DNA of 64,000 nt. Source: Flavimaribacter sp024343425 (GTDB lineage Bacteria; Pseudomonadota; Alphaproteobacteria; Rhizobiales; Rhizobiaceae). Shown piece by piece: positions 42,956-52,059 of the stretch. A program made the position numbers and the translations under genes. Positions within the stretch are counted from its first letter, which is position 1. The number at the start of each line of letters is the position of its first letter. The stretch is from assembly GCA_965227645.1 (NCBI GenBank), contig OZ245773.1:4154001-4218000 (forward strand). The letters are read 5' to 3'. The notes under the pieces were generated by a model that made no database searches, was not told the DNA's origin, and saw nothing but the letters and a program-made list of their open reading frames with translations.

Positions 42956-43015
42956 TTTGTAATATAATCTACGCCAGTTCGGTTTTTGGACGTCGCCGCG
43001 TCGGCGGAGCAGGCC

Positions 43016-43056
43016 TTGACAGTTTTCATCAGACCATGAATTAGTCGGTCGTCCAA
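43016..43056 (+). promoter_or_regulatory. Promoter and TetR-type operator 2 (rightward)
   Basis: TTGACA at 43016-43021, 17 bases, AATTAG at 43039-43044, with operator TTAGTCGGTCGTCCAA at 43041-43056 over the -10 and start region. It drives the SMP-30 gene. The same AATTAG -10 recurs at the promoter near 63003. Confidence 0.7.
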
Positions 43057-43098
43057 ACAATAAATTTCTTTACGGACAAATGGGGAGGAGCAGCCGTC

Positions 43099-44115
43099 TT
43101 GTCACAGAATAATCCGTTGGTCGGCTGGGAGGTTGACCGGTCACAGATCCAGTTTGTCGGCCATGACCTGGAAAGGCCGGAATGCATTCTCGCCGAACGG
43201 GACGGCATATTGTGGAGCGCCGACGCCCGCGGCGGCGTCGTGCGGATTGCGCCGGACGGAAGCCAGCAGCTCATCGTCCAGTCGACGGTGTCGACAAGCG
43301 GCTCTTCTTCCTTCGAAAACCGCTACGTCCAGACCGAAGGCAGCCTGCCTAACGGTCTCGCATTCGACGCCGACGGCAATTTCCTGATCGCCAATTTCGG
43401 CACGGACTCGCTCGAACTGATGGAGCGCGACGGCAAAACGCGGGTGCTGGTCGATTCGATCGACGGAAAGCCCGTCGGCAAGGCGAATTTCGTGACGCGC
43501 GACACCAAGGGCCGCCTGTGGCTCACAGTTACAACACGCATGGTGCCCTGGACCCGGCATGTCGAAGAGATGACCTATGACGGCTACATCGCCCTGATCG
43601 ACGACCGCGGCGCGCGCATCGTCGCCGACGGACTGTGCGGAACGAACGAATTGCGTTTCGATCCCGAAGAAAACTTTCTCTACGTGGCCGAAACCACGGC
43701 GCGGCGCATTTCCCGCTTCGAGGTGAGAGGCGACGGCTCTCTTTCAGATCGCGAAACCTACGGTCCGGCGAATGTCGGCGGGTTCTGCGACGGCATCGCC
43801 TTCGACAGTTTCGGCAATTTGTGGAGCACCCTGATCATGGCGGATCGCCTGATCGCCGTGACCCCGAATGGCGATTTGCTCACCCTTCTGGACGACGGAG
43901 ATCAGGACGGAACGGCCGCTCTCGACAAGGCCTGGGAAGAAGGGCGCGTCACGCCGGAAATCATGGCCGGCGCCAGCGGCGCGCTTGCGCCGTGGATGGC
44001 GAGCCTCACCTTTGGCGGGCCTGATCTCAAGACGGTGTATCTGGGAAGTCTGCGCGGTACGCGCATTCCCTATTTCCGGTCGCCGGTCGCCGGCCAACCG
44101 CTGATCTACTGGTAG
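43099..44115 (+). CDS. SMP-30/gluconolactonase-like hydrolase
   Basis: A 338-residue six-bladed beta-propeller of the SMP-30/lactonase family: RPECILAERDGILWSAD, SLPNGLAFDADGNFLIANFG and GFCDGIAFDSFGNLW, including the Glu, Asn and Asp metal-ligand positions. The start is TTG at 43099 after GGGGAGGAG; no ATG is better placed. There is no signal peptide. In ring-cleavage pathways such enzymes open lactones. It is transcribed alone, divergent from the LigAB operon. Confidence 0.85.
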   Translation: MSQNNPLVGWEVDRSQIQFVGHDLERPECILAERDGILWSADARGGVVRIAPDGSQQLIVQSTVSTSGSSSFENRYVQTEGSLPNGLAFDADGNFLIANFGTDSLELMERDGKTRVLVDSIDGKPVGKANFVTRDTKGRLWLTVTTRMVPWTRHVEEMTYDGYIALIDDRGARIVADGLCGTNELRFDPEENFLYVAETTARRISRFEVRGDGSLSDRETYGPANVGGFCDGIAFDSFGNLWSTLIMADRLIAVTPNGDLLTLLDDGDQDGTAALDKAWEEGRVTPEIMAGASGALAPWMASLTFGGPDLKTVYLGSLRGTRIPYFRSPVAGQPLIYW

Positions 44116-44137
44116 GGGCAGGGAAAATCCCCGCCCC
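44115..44137. terminator. Hairpin between convergent genes
   Basis: GGGGC-A-GGGA / TCCC-C-GCCCC around an AAA loop, starting at the last base of the SMP-30 stop codon and 18 bases from the end of the convergent binding-protein gene. No long T-run follows on either strand, so its strength is uncertain. Confidence 0.5.
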
Positions 44138-44154
44138 GTTCCCGGTGAACTCGT

Positions 44155-45126
44155 TCAGTTCTCCTGCTTGAGAGCACCGCTCCAGATGTATTCGCTGCTT
44201 TCCGGAATACGGGAGATGAAGCCGTATTTGGCGAAGGCCTCGTTCTGCTTCTGCCATGCGTCCGCGTCAAAGCCGGCTTCGAAGGGCACAATGTCGCGGG
44301 TCGCGATGAAGTCCTTCGGCAACTTCGTCTGTTGCCCATCGATCTCGCGCACCTTCTCCGGATGCTCGTTGGCGTAGTCGTAGGCAAGCGCCATCGCCTC
44401 GATGAAGCGGTTCAGAAGGTCGGCGTTTTCATCCGCCCAGTTCTTGTTGGCTGCAAAGAAGACGGCCGGCGCATTCTGCACGGCGTTGTCGAAGACTTCC
44501 TTGAATTCGGGATAGCCCTGCTGCTCGCCAAGCGTATAGAACAGGCCAATCGGAATGCCGGCGTCGACGCTGCCGGACTCGATTGCAGAAAGAACGCCCG
44601 GGAACGGCAGGTTGACGAGTTCGACGTCGTCGCGCGTCATTCCATGATCCTCAAGCGTCTGCAGCAGCGCTGCTCCTTGCGGGCTGGCGATGCCGGGCAA
44701 ACCGATCTTCTTGCCCTTCAGGTCCTCGATCGTCTTGATCGGGGTTCCCGGCTTGACGAGAAATCCAAAGGTCGGCGTCTCGTTCTGGTCCTGCGCGTTC
44801 AGCACGGCGACGACCGGAAGGCCGTTTGCGACGGCGGCGCCGAGCGGAGCGGCGCCGGTCATGGCGACATCCTTCTGGTTCGACATCAACTGGGCGAGCG
44901 CGCCGTCCGGCGACGTCCCAATGGAAATGTCGAGCTCGATGCCGCGATCCTTGAAGTATCCGAGTTCCTCGGCGATGAAGAGCCCCTGGAATTGGCCAAC
45001 CGGCGAACGTTCGACCCGGATCGTCTGCATGTCCTGCGCCAGCGCTGAAGGCAGCGTCGCCGCAAGGGCCGTCGCCGCCAGGCAAAGCGTTGCGACGCGG
45101 CGCGTGACTTTTGGTAGTTGCTTCAT
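44155..45126 (-). CDS. ABC transporter substrate-binding protein, NMT1/SsuA type
   Basis: A 323-residue periplasmic binding protein of the NMT1/THI5-SsuA group, with a signal peptide ending near LPSALAQD. Family features are IRVERSPVGQFQGLFIAEELGYF and GKKIGLPGIASPQGAALLQ. It is 66 bases downstream of the ATPase gene. Members bind sulfonates, nitrate, pyrimidine precursors or aromatic acids. Here the substrate is presumably the compound degraded by the surrounding cluster. Confidence 0.9.
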   Translation of the reverse strand: MKQLPKVTRRVATLCLAATALAATLPSALAQDMQTIRVERSPVGQFQGLFIAEELGYFKDRGIELDISIGTSPDGALAQLMSNQKDVAMTGAAPLGAAVANGLPVVAVLNAQDQNETPTFGFLVKPGTPIKTIEDLKGKKIGLPGIASPQGAALLQTLEDHGMTRDDVELVNLPFPGVLSAIESGSVDAGIPIGLFYTLGEQQGYPEFKEVFDNAVQNAPAVFFAANKNWADENADLLNRFIEAMALAYDYANEHPEKVREIDGQQTKLPKDFIATRDIVPFEAGFDADAWQKQNEAFAKYGFISRIPESSEYIWSGALKQEN

Positions 45127-45192
45127 GTCAGTTTCCTCCCATGGATTGCCCAGCCGGCCCTCACCTTGAGGAACCGTGACTGGCGAAAACTC

Positions 45193-45987
45193 TTACTGCA
45201 TGATTTCCTTCAGGACCCGGTTTCGATATTGAACGAAACGCGGATCCGATTTCGTGGTCAGCTGGTCCCTGTTGAGACCAAGATCGACTGTGACGGTGTC
45301 GACGACGGTGGCCGGCCGACCCGACAGAACGACAACGCGGTCGGCCAGATAGACGGCCTCGTCGATATCGTGCGTGACGACGACGATGCTGATATTGAGC
45401 CGCTTGCGCAGATCGAGAACGAGATCTTCAAGGCCCAGCCTGGTTTGCGCGTCGAGCGACCCGAAAGGTTCGTCCATCAGCAGGATGTGGGCGTCATACG
45501 CAAGCGCTCGCGCGATCGCCACGCGCTGCTGCATGCCGCCCGAAAGCTCCCAGGGGTAGCTGCGCGCCGCGTTTTCCAGCCCCACCGCCGCCAGACATTC
45601 CATACCGGTCCTGTCGCGCTGCTCGCGGCCGATCCCCCTGCCCTGAAGCGGAAACGTGACGTTTTCGAGCGTGCGCATCCACGGCATCAGCGAACCGCGA
45701 TAGTCCTGGAAGACAAGGGCGATCTCGTCGAGCGGCTCGCGCACGACTTCGCCGCCGACCGTCACCTGTCCGGACGTCGGCGCCGCGAGGCCCGAAAGGC
45801 AGCGCAGAAGCGTCGTCTTTCCCACGCCGGACGGCCCGACGATGCAGATGAATTCTCCCGGCTCGACGCGCAGATTGAGGTCGAGCATGATATCGACGGC
45901 GCCAAAACTCTTGCTCATCCGGTCCACGACCAACGGCTTTGCCAGGGATTTGGGGCGGTTCATGCTGTTCATCGATTCATCCATCAT
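45193..45987 (-). CDS. ABC transporter ATPase, SsuB/TauB type
   Basis: A 264-residue ATPase: Walker A GPSGVGKTT, Q-loop VFQDYRG, signature LSGGMQQRVAIARAL, Walker B ILLMDEPFGSLD and H-loop VVTHDIDEA. The start overlaps the stop of the permease (ATGATGA at 45982-45987). It energises the two permeases upstream. Confidence 0.93.
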   Translation of the reverse strand: MMDESMNSMNRPKSLAKPLVVDRMSKSFGAVDIMLDLNLRVEPGEFICIVGPSGVGKTTLLRCLSGLAAPTSGQVTVGGEVVREPLDEIALVFQDYRGSLMPWMRTLENVTFPLQGRGIGREQRDRTGMECLAAVGLENAARSYPWELSGGMQQRVAIARALAYDAHILLMDEPFGSLDAQTRLGLEDLVLDLRKRLNISIVVVTHDIDEAVYLADRVVVLSGRPATVVDTVTVDLGLNRDQLTTKSDPRFVQYRNRVLKEIMQ

Positions 45988-46784
45988 CTTGCCGTTTTCA
46001 CGGAACTGCCCGCTTCCTGGAAATACCAGCCCAGCATCCAGCGCTCGATCCGCAGGAACAGCGCGCTCATGAGATATCCGAGTATGCCGACCAGAACGGT
46101 GCCGGCCCAGGTTTCAGGCATGGCGAAACGCTGCTTGCTTTCGTTGATGTAAAAACCGAGGCCGGCGCTTGCGCCGAAGAATTCGCTGATGACCATCAGC
46201 ACCAGGGCCACCGCCACGGCGACGCGAATTCCCGCCATGATCTGCGGCAGAGCGGCCATCAGCAGCACCCTGCGGAACCGCAGGCCGACCGGTATGCGGA
46301 AGGCGCGCGCCGTGTCGATCAGCGGCGCGGGGATGCCGCGCACGCCGTCAATCGTGTTCAACAAAACGGGCCAGAAGCAAGCGAGCGCAATAATGAAGAT
46401 CTTCGGAGCAGAGCCAATGCCCATCGCGATGATGACGATCGGCACGATCGCAGCCGGCGGAATGGCTCTGAGGAAATTCAGGGTCGGCGTCGTCGCCCGC
46501 CGCACGGCGCCGTATTCGCCAATCGCCAGACCGAACAGCACGCCGAACAGAATCGCAAAGCCGAGACCGGCCAGCATATTGCCGACGCTTATGAAGAGAT
46601 CGACCAGCAGCGATCCCGAAACGAGGTCGCGAAGGAGCACGGCGAGGATCTTCTCCAGCGGCGGAAAATAGAACGACTGCGAGGAGGCGGAGAAAAACCA
46701 CCAGGCCGCGACGAGCACGACCGGCAGCCACCAAAGCGCGACAATCGCGCGGATACGGCTTTGCGATGTGTCGCGCGCGCTCAT
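45984..46784 (-). CDS. ABC transporter permease (second), SsuC type
   Basis: A 266-residue inner-membrane permease with about six hydrophobic segments and the EAA-type loop that contacts the ATPase (RIPVGLRFRRVLLMAALPQI). The ATG at 46782-46784 follows AAGGGAGTGAACGC, which I prefer to an upstream start within the first permease. It lies four bases after the first permease, suggesting a heterodimer. Confidence 0.9.
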   Translation of the reverse strand: MSARDTSQSRIRAIVALWWLPVVLVAAWWFFSASSQSFYFPPLEKILAVLLRDLVSGSLLVDLFISVGNMLAGLGFAILFGVLFGLAIGEYGAVRRATTPTLNFLRAIPPAAIVPIVIIAMGIGSAPKIFIIALACFWPVLLNTIDGVRGIPAPLIDTARAFRIPVGLRFRRVLLMAALPQIMAGIRVAVAVALVLMVISEFFGASAGLGFYINESKQRFAMPETWAGTVLVGILGYLMSALFLRIERWMLGWYFQEAGSSVKTAR

Positions 46785-46788
46785 GCGT

Positions 46789-47547
46789 TCACTCCCTTTC
46801 CGCCTGGCGGTTCCAGGCGAGCAGCCAGCCTTCGGCAAGTTCCCACACCCCTGTCAGAAGAACGCCGAGCAGGCCGGCGTAGATGACATAGGCGAAGGAG
46901 ATCGCCACCTCGTTGTTGATGCGGGAAATGTTGATCTGGGCGCCAAGGCCGGTCACCTGGATGATGATTTCCGTGCCGACGGCGACGAGGATCGAAACCG
47001 CGGCGGCGATGCGAATGCCGGTGGCGATATAGGGGGCGGCGGCCGGCAGAAGTACACGCCGAAAGCGCAGATGAAACGGTATCCTGAAGCTGCGGACGGT
47101 GTCATGGATCACCGGCTCCAGCCGTCGCGCGCCATAGATGGTCTGCAGGAGAATCGGAAAGAAGCAGGCGATTGCTATGGTGACGGTTTTCATCAATTCG
47201 TTGGCGCCGATGATGAGCACGAGTATCGGCATCAGCGCGACGACCGGAAAGGAGCGGCCAAAATCGAGAACCGTCCGCGTCGCCCTTTCCACCGTCTGCA
47301 ACATGCCGATGAGAATGCCCAGCGGCACGGCGATCACCGCCGCTACGAAGATGCCGATCACGGCGTCGCGCAGGGTGCCGAACAACGCCGGAAGGAATTC
47401 GGGCCGCCACCAGACGGCGACGAATGAGCGCGCCACATCCGTAACCGGAGGCAGAACATCCGGATTGTAGATGCCAGCCGCGTCTCCCAGAGCCCAGACG
47501 AGAATGAGGGCGACAGCAACGCCTATCTGCTGAATGAGCGTTCCCAT
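46789..47547 (-). CDS. ABC transporter permease (first), SsuC type
   Basis: A permease of about 252 residues, with membrane segments and the loop RIPFHLRFRRVLLPAAAPYI. I take the ATG at 47545-47547. The ATG at 47569-47571 lies only six bases from the operator (47577-47592) and lacks a ribosome-binding site, whereas GGGAGGG follows it and could serve the later start, though at long spacing. It is the first gene of the permease-permease-ATPase-binding protein operon. Confidence 0.85.
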   Translation of the reverse strand: MGTLIQQIGVAVALILVWALGDAAGIYNPDVLPPVTDVARSFVAVWWRPEFLPALFGTLRDAVIGIFVAAVIAVPLGILIGMLQTVERATRTVLDFGRSFPVVALMPILVLIIGANELMKTVTIAIACFFPILLQTIYGARRLEPVIHDTVRSFRIPFHLRFRRVLLPAAAPYIATGIRIAAAVSILVAVGTEIIIQVTGLGAQINISRINNEVAISFAYVIYAGLLGVLLTGVWELAEGWLLAWNRQAERE

Positions 47548-47576
47548 GATCCCGTCAACGATCCCTCCCATATTGA

Positions 47577-47632
47577 TTGGTCGAACGACCAATTTTTTAT
47601 TTACTAAAGGGCATCCGACGCCGGCTTGTCAA
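47577..47632 (-). promoter_or_regulatory. Promoter and TetR-type operator 3 (leftward)
   Basis: On the minus strand TTGACA (complement of 47627-47632), 18 bases, TTTAGT (complement of 47603-47608), then the operator TTGGTCGAACGACCAA at 47577-47592 in the early transcribed region. It controls the NMT1-type transporter operon. Confidence 0.65.
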
Positions 47633-47664
47633 CCGAAATACACGCGCGGACGTCCTGCCAAGAT

Positions 47665-48456
47665 TCAGTTCAACCGCTTCGAGATGACCGGCCAGGCCTT
47701 CTCCCCGCTCATCCTCTGCATGCGCGCCATTTCCGCCGGAATGTAGTCGACGATGGCGCTTTGGTAGCTCTGCCGCTGGCGAACGCGTTCCAGCCAGGGC
47801 GCAACCTGATCAAAACCGGTTTGCGTCCAGAGGCCGTCAAGCGCTAGCCTGTCGAGGCGGTCGATATAGGCCGTCATCGCCGTGTCGGCGAGACCATAGG
47901 CGTCGCCCGTCAGATAGGCGGCGTCTTCCAGAGCGGCGTTCATGGCGGACAGGGTCATGCGCATCGTATGCAGCGCGCCGTCCACATAGACGGATTCGGG
48001 CCCGTTCTTCATCAGATCACGGCGTTTCTCGCCGATCTGCGGATTGGGGATGGAACTCAGCCAACGCTCGCGCTCTTCCGGCGTTCGCCGCTGCAATTCA
48101 GCGTCGCGGATCGCCGTCGCGAAGGTCATCGAATTGATGGCCTCGTGCACGCCGATCGTGCGCACGAGCCACAATTGTGTTACCGCCGCCGCCGCAGGAT
48201 CGTCGGGAACCAGCTTTGGAGCATCGCCCAGTCCGTCCAGATAGTGGATGATCGCGCTCGATTCAGGCAGCACGAAACCGTCGTGAACAAGCGTCGGCAC
48301 GACCGCTGCGGGATTGAGTTTCAGATAGTCCGGGCGAAACTGATCGCCGGACGGCAGATCCAGCAATTCGCTTTCCCATTCGAGCTGCTTCTCGAACAGT
48401 GCGAGACGCGCCTTCTGGGAACAAACGCTGCTGGCGCCGTGATAGAGTTTCAGCAT
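47665..48456 (-). CDS. Glutathione S-transferase family protein
   Basis: A 263-residue protein with an N-terminal thioredoxin-like domain (LKLYHGASSVCSQKARLAL, then PAAVVPTLVHDGFVLPESSAI, the cis-Pro and glutathione-binding region) and an all-helical C-terminal domain. The ATG at 48456 overlaps the stop of the upstream gene (TGATG). In aromatic pathways such proteins act as isomerases, dehalogenases or beta-etherases. The specificity here is unknown. Confidence 0.88.
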   Translation of the reverse strand: MLKLYHGASSVCSQKARLALFEKQLEWESELLDLPSGDQFRPDYLKLNPAAVVPTLVHDGFVLPESSAIIHYLDGLGDAPKLVPDDPAAAAVTQLWLVRTIGVHEAINSMTFATAIRDAELQRRTPEERERWLSSIPNPQIGEKRRDLMKNGPESVYVDGALHTMRMTLSAMNAALEDAAYLTGDAYGLADTAMTAYIDRLDRLALDGLWTQTGFDQVAPWLERVRQRQSYQSAIVDYIPAEMARMQRMSGEKAWPVISKRLN

Positions 48457-49064
48457 CAATATCCAACCGTGAATCGCTCGCGGACACGCTCCGGCTTTTC
48501 CATTTCATCGACCAGCGCGATTGCAAAATCCTCGAAGGAAATGGATGTCGGCTGATCATCCTTCATCAGCATGTGGTCCTTGCCGTAGCGGAATTCGCCG
48601 GTGCGCTCGCCGGGAATAAACATGCGCGGCGGCGATATGAAAGTCCAGTCGAGATCGCTGCTCGCTTTCAGCAGGTTCAGAAGATCCGTGCCGCGATTGG
48701 AGTTGGGCTTTGCGACATCCGGAAAACCCGGCTGATCGACTTCCTGCGTTCCGTCCGGATGCAGCAGGCTGCCGGCGCCCCCGACGACGAGATAGCGCTT
48801 GACGCCGGATTCCTGGACTGCGGGCACGAGGATGTCCGGATCGAGATCGACGAAACGGACGGAGCTGACAACCGCGTCATGGCCCCGGATGGCGTCGACG
48901 AGCGCCTGTTTCGAACCGTCGACGCCATGGGCCACGACTTTGTCAGATGTCTCCACATTCTCGGGATGACGCACGATCGCCGTTACCGTATGACCCCGCT
49001 GAACAAGTTCGGCGAGAACCCGTGAACCGGCTTTTCCGGTCGCTCCAATCAATGCCACTTTCAT
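48456..49064 (-). CDS. NAD(P)H-binding oxidoreductase, NmrA/YwnB-like
   Basis: A 202-residue atypical SDR with the cofactor motif GATGKAGSRV at the N-terminus and YLVVGGAGSL in the middle, but no YxxxK motif, as in the flavin-reductase-like NAD(P)H-binding group. It lies between the flavin hydroxylase and the glutathione transferase in one operon and might supply reduced flavin or reduce a small carbonyl. This role is inference. Confidence 0.82.
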   Translation of the reverse strand: MKVALIGATGKAGSRVLAELVQRGHTVTAIVRHPENVETSDKVVAHGVDGSKQALVDAIRGHDAVVSSVRFVDLDPDILVPAVQESGVKRYLVVGGAGSLLHPDGTQEVDQPGFPDVAKPNSNRGTDLLNLLKASSDLDWTFISPPRMFIPGERTGEFRYGKDHMLMKDDQPTSISFEDFAIALVDEMEKPERVRERFTVGY

Positions 49065-49097
49065 TCTTCACCATCCTCCGTTTTGCGCCGACGCGCC

Positions 49098-50222
49098 CTA
49101 GATGGGCTGTGCGGCGAGTGTTATCATTTTCACAAGCATGCCCTGATGATCGGCGTCGGGCGAATGACTGATTTCCCAATCGCCGACCTGCACCGACGCC
49201 TCACACAGGGTCTTGCAACGCTCGTAGCGACGCTCGTGGAACGCTGCGAAGGCTTCGTTCACCGTTGACTTGCCAGTCAGTTCCTCCGCCAGGACAACGG
49301 CGTCCTCGATCGCCATGCCGGCGCCCTGAGCAAGGTGCGGCGTCGTCGTGTGCGCAGCGTCGCCAATAAGGATCACGCGGCCCTTGAACCAGGGCTCCGC
49401 GACGAAAACCACCTCCATCGGCTTGTAGACGACCTCGTCCGGGTCGCTGATCCGGTCGCGCAATTCGCCGATGACGCCGGAATAGCTCTTCAGCCTGTCG
49501 CGCATCAGCGCCGGCAGGTCCTCTTTCGACATGCGCGGATTGCCCGGCTCGACCGAGGTGACGAACATGTACATGAGATCGTCGGAGAGCGGACACAGAC
49601 CGGCGTTGCCCTCGGGCGAGGGATAGGCGCAGAGGTGATCCATCGCTTCCGGGCGTGGAAAATTGTGCCGCCACACGGCCTGGCCGGTGAAGCGCGGCTC
49701 GTAGGCGTCGCGGAAAAGCAGGTCCCGTACCTTCGAGTTCAGTCCATCGGCGCCGACCACGACGTCGTATCGATCCGTCGCGCCGTCGGCGAAGGTGACG
49801 GTGACGCCCGAATCGTCAGACGCAAGATCGCTCACCGTCTGGCCCAGTGTCACGCGCACGCCGCGGGCCTCGGCTTCCGCCGTCAGCACCTTGTGGAGCG
49901 CCGGGCGCGACACGCCGAGATTGGCCGGATAGTCGGGCCCCGCGAGGCGAAGCGCGGGAAGCTTCGCCAGTAGCGAGCCGTCCGGCCCATAGAGGCAGGG
50001 GTGTTCGAAGGGAAAGGCCGCATCGAGATATTTGTCGACGATGCCGAGGTCGGCCATCGCCCGGACGACGTTCGACTGCTGAATGATGCCGACGCCGTAG
50101 ACGGTCCATTCTTCCTTGATTTCGACGATTTCGGCTTCAACGCCGCGATCGGCGAGAGCTATGGCCAGACACAGTCCGGAAATGCCTCCTCCAACGATCA
50201 AAACTCTGTCGACGCTCGTCAA
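49098..50222 (-). CDS. FAD-dependent aromatic hydroxylase (class A flavoprotein monooxygenase)
   Basis: A 374-residue single-component flavin hydroxylase: VGGGISGLCLAIALADRG for FAD-ADP binding, VVGADGLNSKVR (DG motif) and LIGDAAHTTTPHLAQGAGMA (GD motif). It hydroxylates aromatic or N-heteroaromatic rings with NAD(P)H and O2. The start is TTG at 50222, immediately after GGGAGGAGAG; an upstream TTG lacks such a site. It is first in the operon with the NAD(P)H-binding protein and glutathione transferase and lies divergent from LysR. Its product could feed one of the two ring-cleavage dioxygenases. Confidence 0.9.
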   Translation of the reverse strand: MTSVDRVLIVGGGISGLCLAIALADRGVEAEIVEIKEEWTVYGVGIIQQSNVVRAMADLGIVDKYLDAAFPFEHPCLYGPDGSLLAKLPALRLAGPDYPANLGVSRPALHKVLTAEAEARGVRVTLGQTVSDLASDDSGVTVTFADGATDRYDVVVGADGLNSKVRDLLFRDAYEPRFTGQAVWRHNFPRPEAMDHLCAYPSPEGNAGLCPLSDDLMYMFVTSVEPGNPRMSKEDLPALMRDRLKSYSGVIGELRDRISDPDEVVYKPMEVVFVAEPWFKGRVILIGDAAHTTTPHLAQGAGMAIEDAVVLAEELTGKSTVNEAFAAFHERRYERCKTLCEASVQVGDWEISHSPDADHQGMLVKMITLAAQPI

Positions 50223-50258
50223 TCTCTCCTCCCTGAAAGACCGCAATTACAAAATTGT

Positions 50259-50274
50259 TTATACGACCGACCAA
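50259..50274. promoter_or_regulatory. TetR-type operator 4
   Basis: TTATACGACCGACCAA (reverse complement TTGGTCGGTCGTATAA) in the divergent region between the flavin hydroxylase and the LysR gene. A minus-strand promoter TTGGTC-17-TGTAAT would overlap it. A half-site CGACCAA follows at 50309-50315. Confidence 0.6.
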
Positions 50275-50336
50275 ATCGTGTAAAATTATTTATTGCGAAT
50301 GAATGTATCGACCAAACCGATAGGTCATCGACGGAA

Positions 50337-51257
50337 ATGCGGTTCAACGAACTCGATCTCAATCTGCTGATTGCGCTGGACGCGCTGATCGAGGAACAGA
50401 GCGTATCGGCGGCGGCCGAACGCATGCGTTTGAGCCAATCGGCGATGAGCGGCGCGCTCGCCCGGCTGCGGGTTGCGCTTGGCGACCAGATCCTCGTGCA
50501 GAACGGTCGCCGGATGGTTCCGACGCCGCGGTGCATCGAACTCGGCCCCGCCGTCAAGGATGTCCTGTCACGTATCGAGCGCAATGTGCTTACACGGCCG
50601 GAATTCGATCCGGCCACGTCGCGGCGCATGTTGTCCGTCATGTCTTCGGATTTCGCGCTTTCCGTGGGGCTGTCCCCGGCGTTGAAAACCATAGCGCGCG
50701 CGGCGCCCGGCATGCGGTTCGAAATCCTGCCCGTCAACAGCGACCCATTCGGAACGCTTGATCGCGGCGAAATCGAACTGCTCGTCATTCCCGAGATCTA
50801 CGCCGCGCCGGACAACCCCCATGTTCGACTGTTCGAGGACGAATATGTCTGCGTCGCCTGGAGCGATAACCAGCGCCTGAAAAGCGGGCTGGACGCGGAT
50901 GCGCTGTGCAGTCTTCCCCATGTCGTGGTGGAATTCGAAAAACAGCGCGTCCAGTCGGCCTTCGACTGGATGCGTCAGAGCCTCGGACGCACGCCTGCCC
51001 GGTCGATCCGCGTATCGGGATACAATGTGGTTCCGTTTCTGATAGCCGGCACCGAGCGCATCAGCCTCATGCATTCGCGGCTTGCCGCCATCTACGCCCG
51101 CATGCTGCCGCTCAGGATCGATCCGTTGCCGATCGACCTTCCGAAGATCGTCGAAGTGATACAATGGAAGGCCGCGAACGGAACCGATGAAGGGCTGATG
51201 TGGGTTGTCAACACCCTTGTCGCGCAGGCAGGTGACGGAAACGGCGCGGACAGCTAA
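50337..51257 (+). CDS. LysR-family transcriptional regulator
   Basis: A 306-residue LysR protein of the NodD/SyrM-like subgroup: N-terminal winged helix (DLNLLIALDALIEEQSVSAA, LSQSAMSGALARLR) and a periplasmic-binding-like effector domain. The ATG at 50337 is the usual start (MRFNELDLNLL). It is divergent from the flavin hydroxylase operon and is a likely activator of it with a pathway compound as inducer. The TetR gene follows 36 bases later. Confidence 0.9.
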   Translation: MRFNELDLNLLIALDALIEEQSVSAAAERMRLSQSAMSGALARLRVALGDQILVQNGRRMVPTPRCIELGPAVKDVLSRIERNVLTRPEFDPATSRRMLSVMSSDFALSVGLSPALKTIARAAPGMRFEILPVNSDPFGTLDRGEIELLVIPEIYAAPDNPHVRLFEDEYVCVAWSDNQRLKSGLDADALCSLPHVVVEFEKQRVQSAFDWMRQSLGRTPARSIRVSGYNVVPFLIAGTERISLMHSRLAAIYARMLPLRIDPLPIDLPKIVEVIQWKAANGTDEGLMWVVNTLVAQAGDGNGADS

Positions 51258-51293
51258 ACAGGATCAACAGAACAAGACAGGATATGGGGACTG

Positions 51294-51977
51294 ATGAGCG
51301 AAAAGGCAAAGGCGACGACATCGCCAGGCAGGCGCAGGTCGACGCAGAAGTCCGGCGCAGACAACACCAGGGACAAGATACTGGACGCCGCCGAGGTGTT
51401 GTTCGGCGAACGAACCTTCGACACCGTATCGCTGCGCGACATCACCCAGAAGGCCGACGTCACACTGGCGCTGGCGAGCTACCACTTCGGAACGAAGGAA
51501 AAGCTGTTCGCGGAAGTGGTCGGACGGCGCGCAGACATTTTGTGCACGATGCGTCGCGAGCGGCTGAAGGCGCTGGAAGACGACGGAAATCTGAGCACGG
51601 AAACGATCCTCGACGCCTTCATGCACCCGCTGTTCGAACAGATGATCAAGGGTTCGGAAGGCTGGCAGTCCTATCTGCTTATCCTGGCGCAACTCGGCCA
51701 GTCCAATCGCTGGATCGATCTTTTGCACGAGAATTTCGATGAAACCGCTGCGCTGTTCCTCGATCAGTTGCGAATCCAGCTTCCAGACGTCTCCGAACCG
51801 GTTCTGATCCGCGGGTTTTCGCTTTCGCTCGTCGCGATGCTGCAGACACTCTCCAAAAATCGCCGTGTGGACGCCATCACGTCGGGAACGGTGTCTGCCG
51901 ACCAGTTGGACGACGCATACCCGGTTCTGCTCACTTTCGTGGTCAAGGGTCTGGAAGGTCTGTCGGACCTTGCCTGA
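51294..51977 (+). CDS. TetR-family transcriptional regulator A
   Basis: A 227-residue TetR protein with the helix-turn-helix VSLRDITQKADVTLALASYH followed by FGTKEKLF, and a basic N-terminal extension of about 20 residues. The effector domain is C-terminal. It lies in the same direction as LysR and just before the promoter of the SDR gene, which has a perfect cluster operator. It is one of two candidates for binding those operators. Confidence 0.9.
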   Translation: MSEKAKATTSPGRRRSTQKSGADNTRDKILDAAEVLFGERTFDTVSLRDITQKADVTLALASYHFGTKEKLFAEVVGRRADILCTMRRERLKALEDDGNLSTETILDAFMHPLFEQMIKGSEGWQSYLLILAQLGQSNRWIDLLHENFDETAALFLDQLRIQLPDVSEPVLIRGFSLSLVAMLQTLSKNRRVDAITSGTVSADQLDDAYPVLLTFVVKGLEGLSDLA

Positions 51978-51992
51978 CGCGCGTTTTCTCCT

Positions 51993-52037
51993 TTGACACT
52001 CTGGCCGCGCCCTTCTAATAGTTGGTCGACCAACCAA
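51993..52037 (+). promoter_or_regulatory. Promoter and TetR-type operator 5 (rightward)
   Basis: TTGACA at 51993-51998, exactly 17 bases, TAATAG at 52016-52021, followed directly by the operator TTGGTCGACCAACCAA at 52022-52037, which would cover the transcription start. It drives the SDR gene at 52060. Confidence 0.8.
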
Positions 52038-52059
52038 TCTAAAGGGGGAGCTTTCGTTC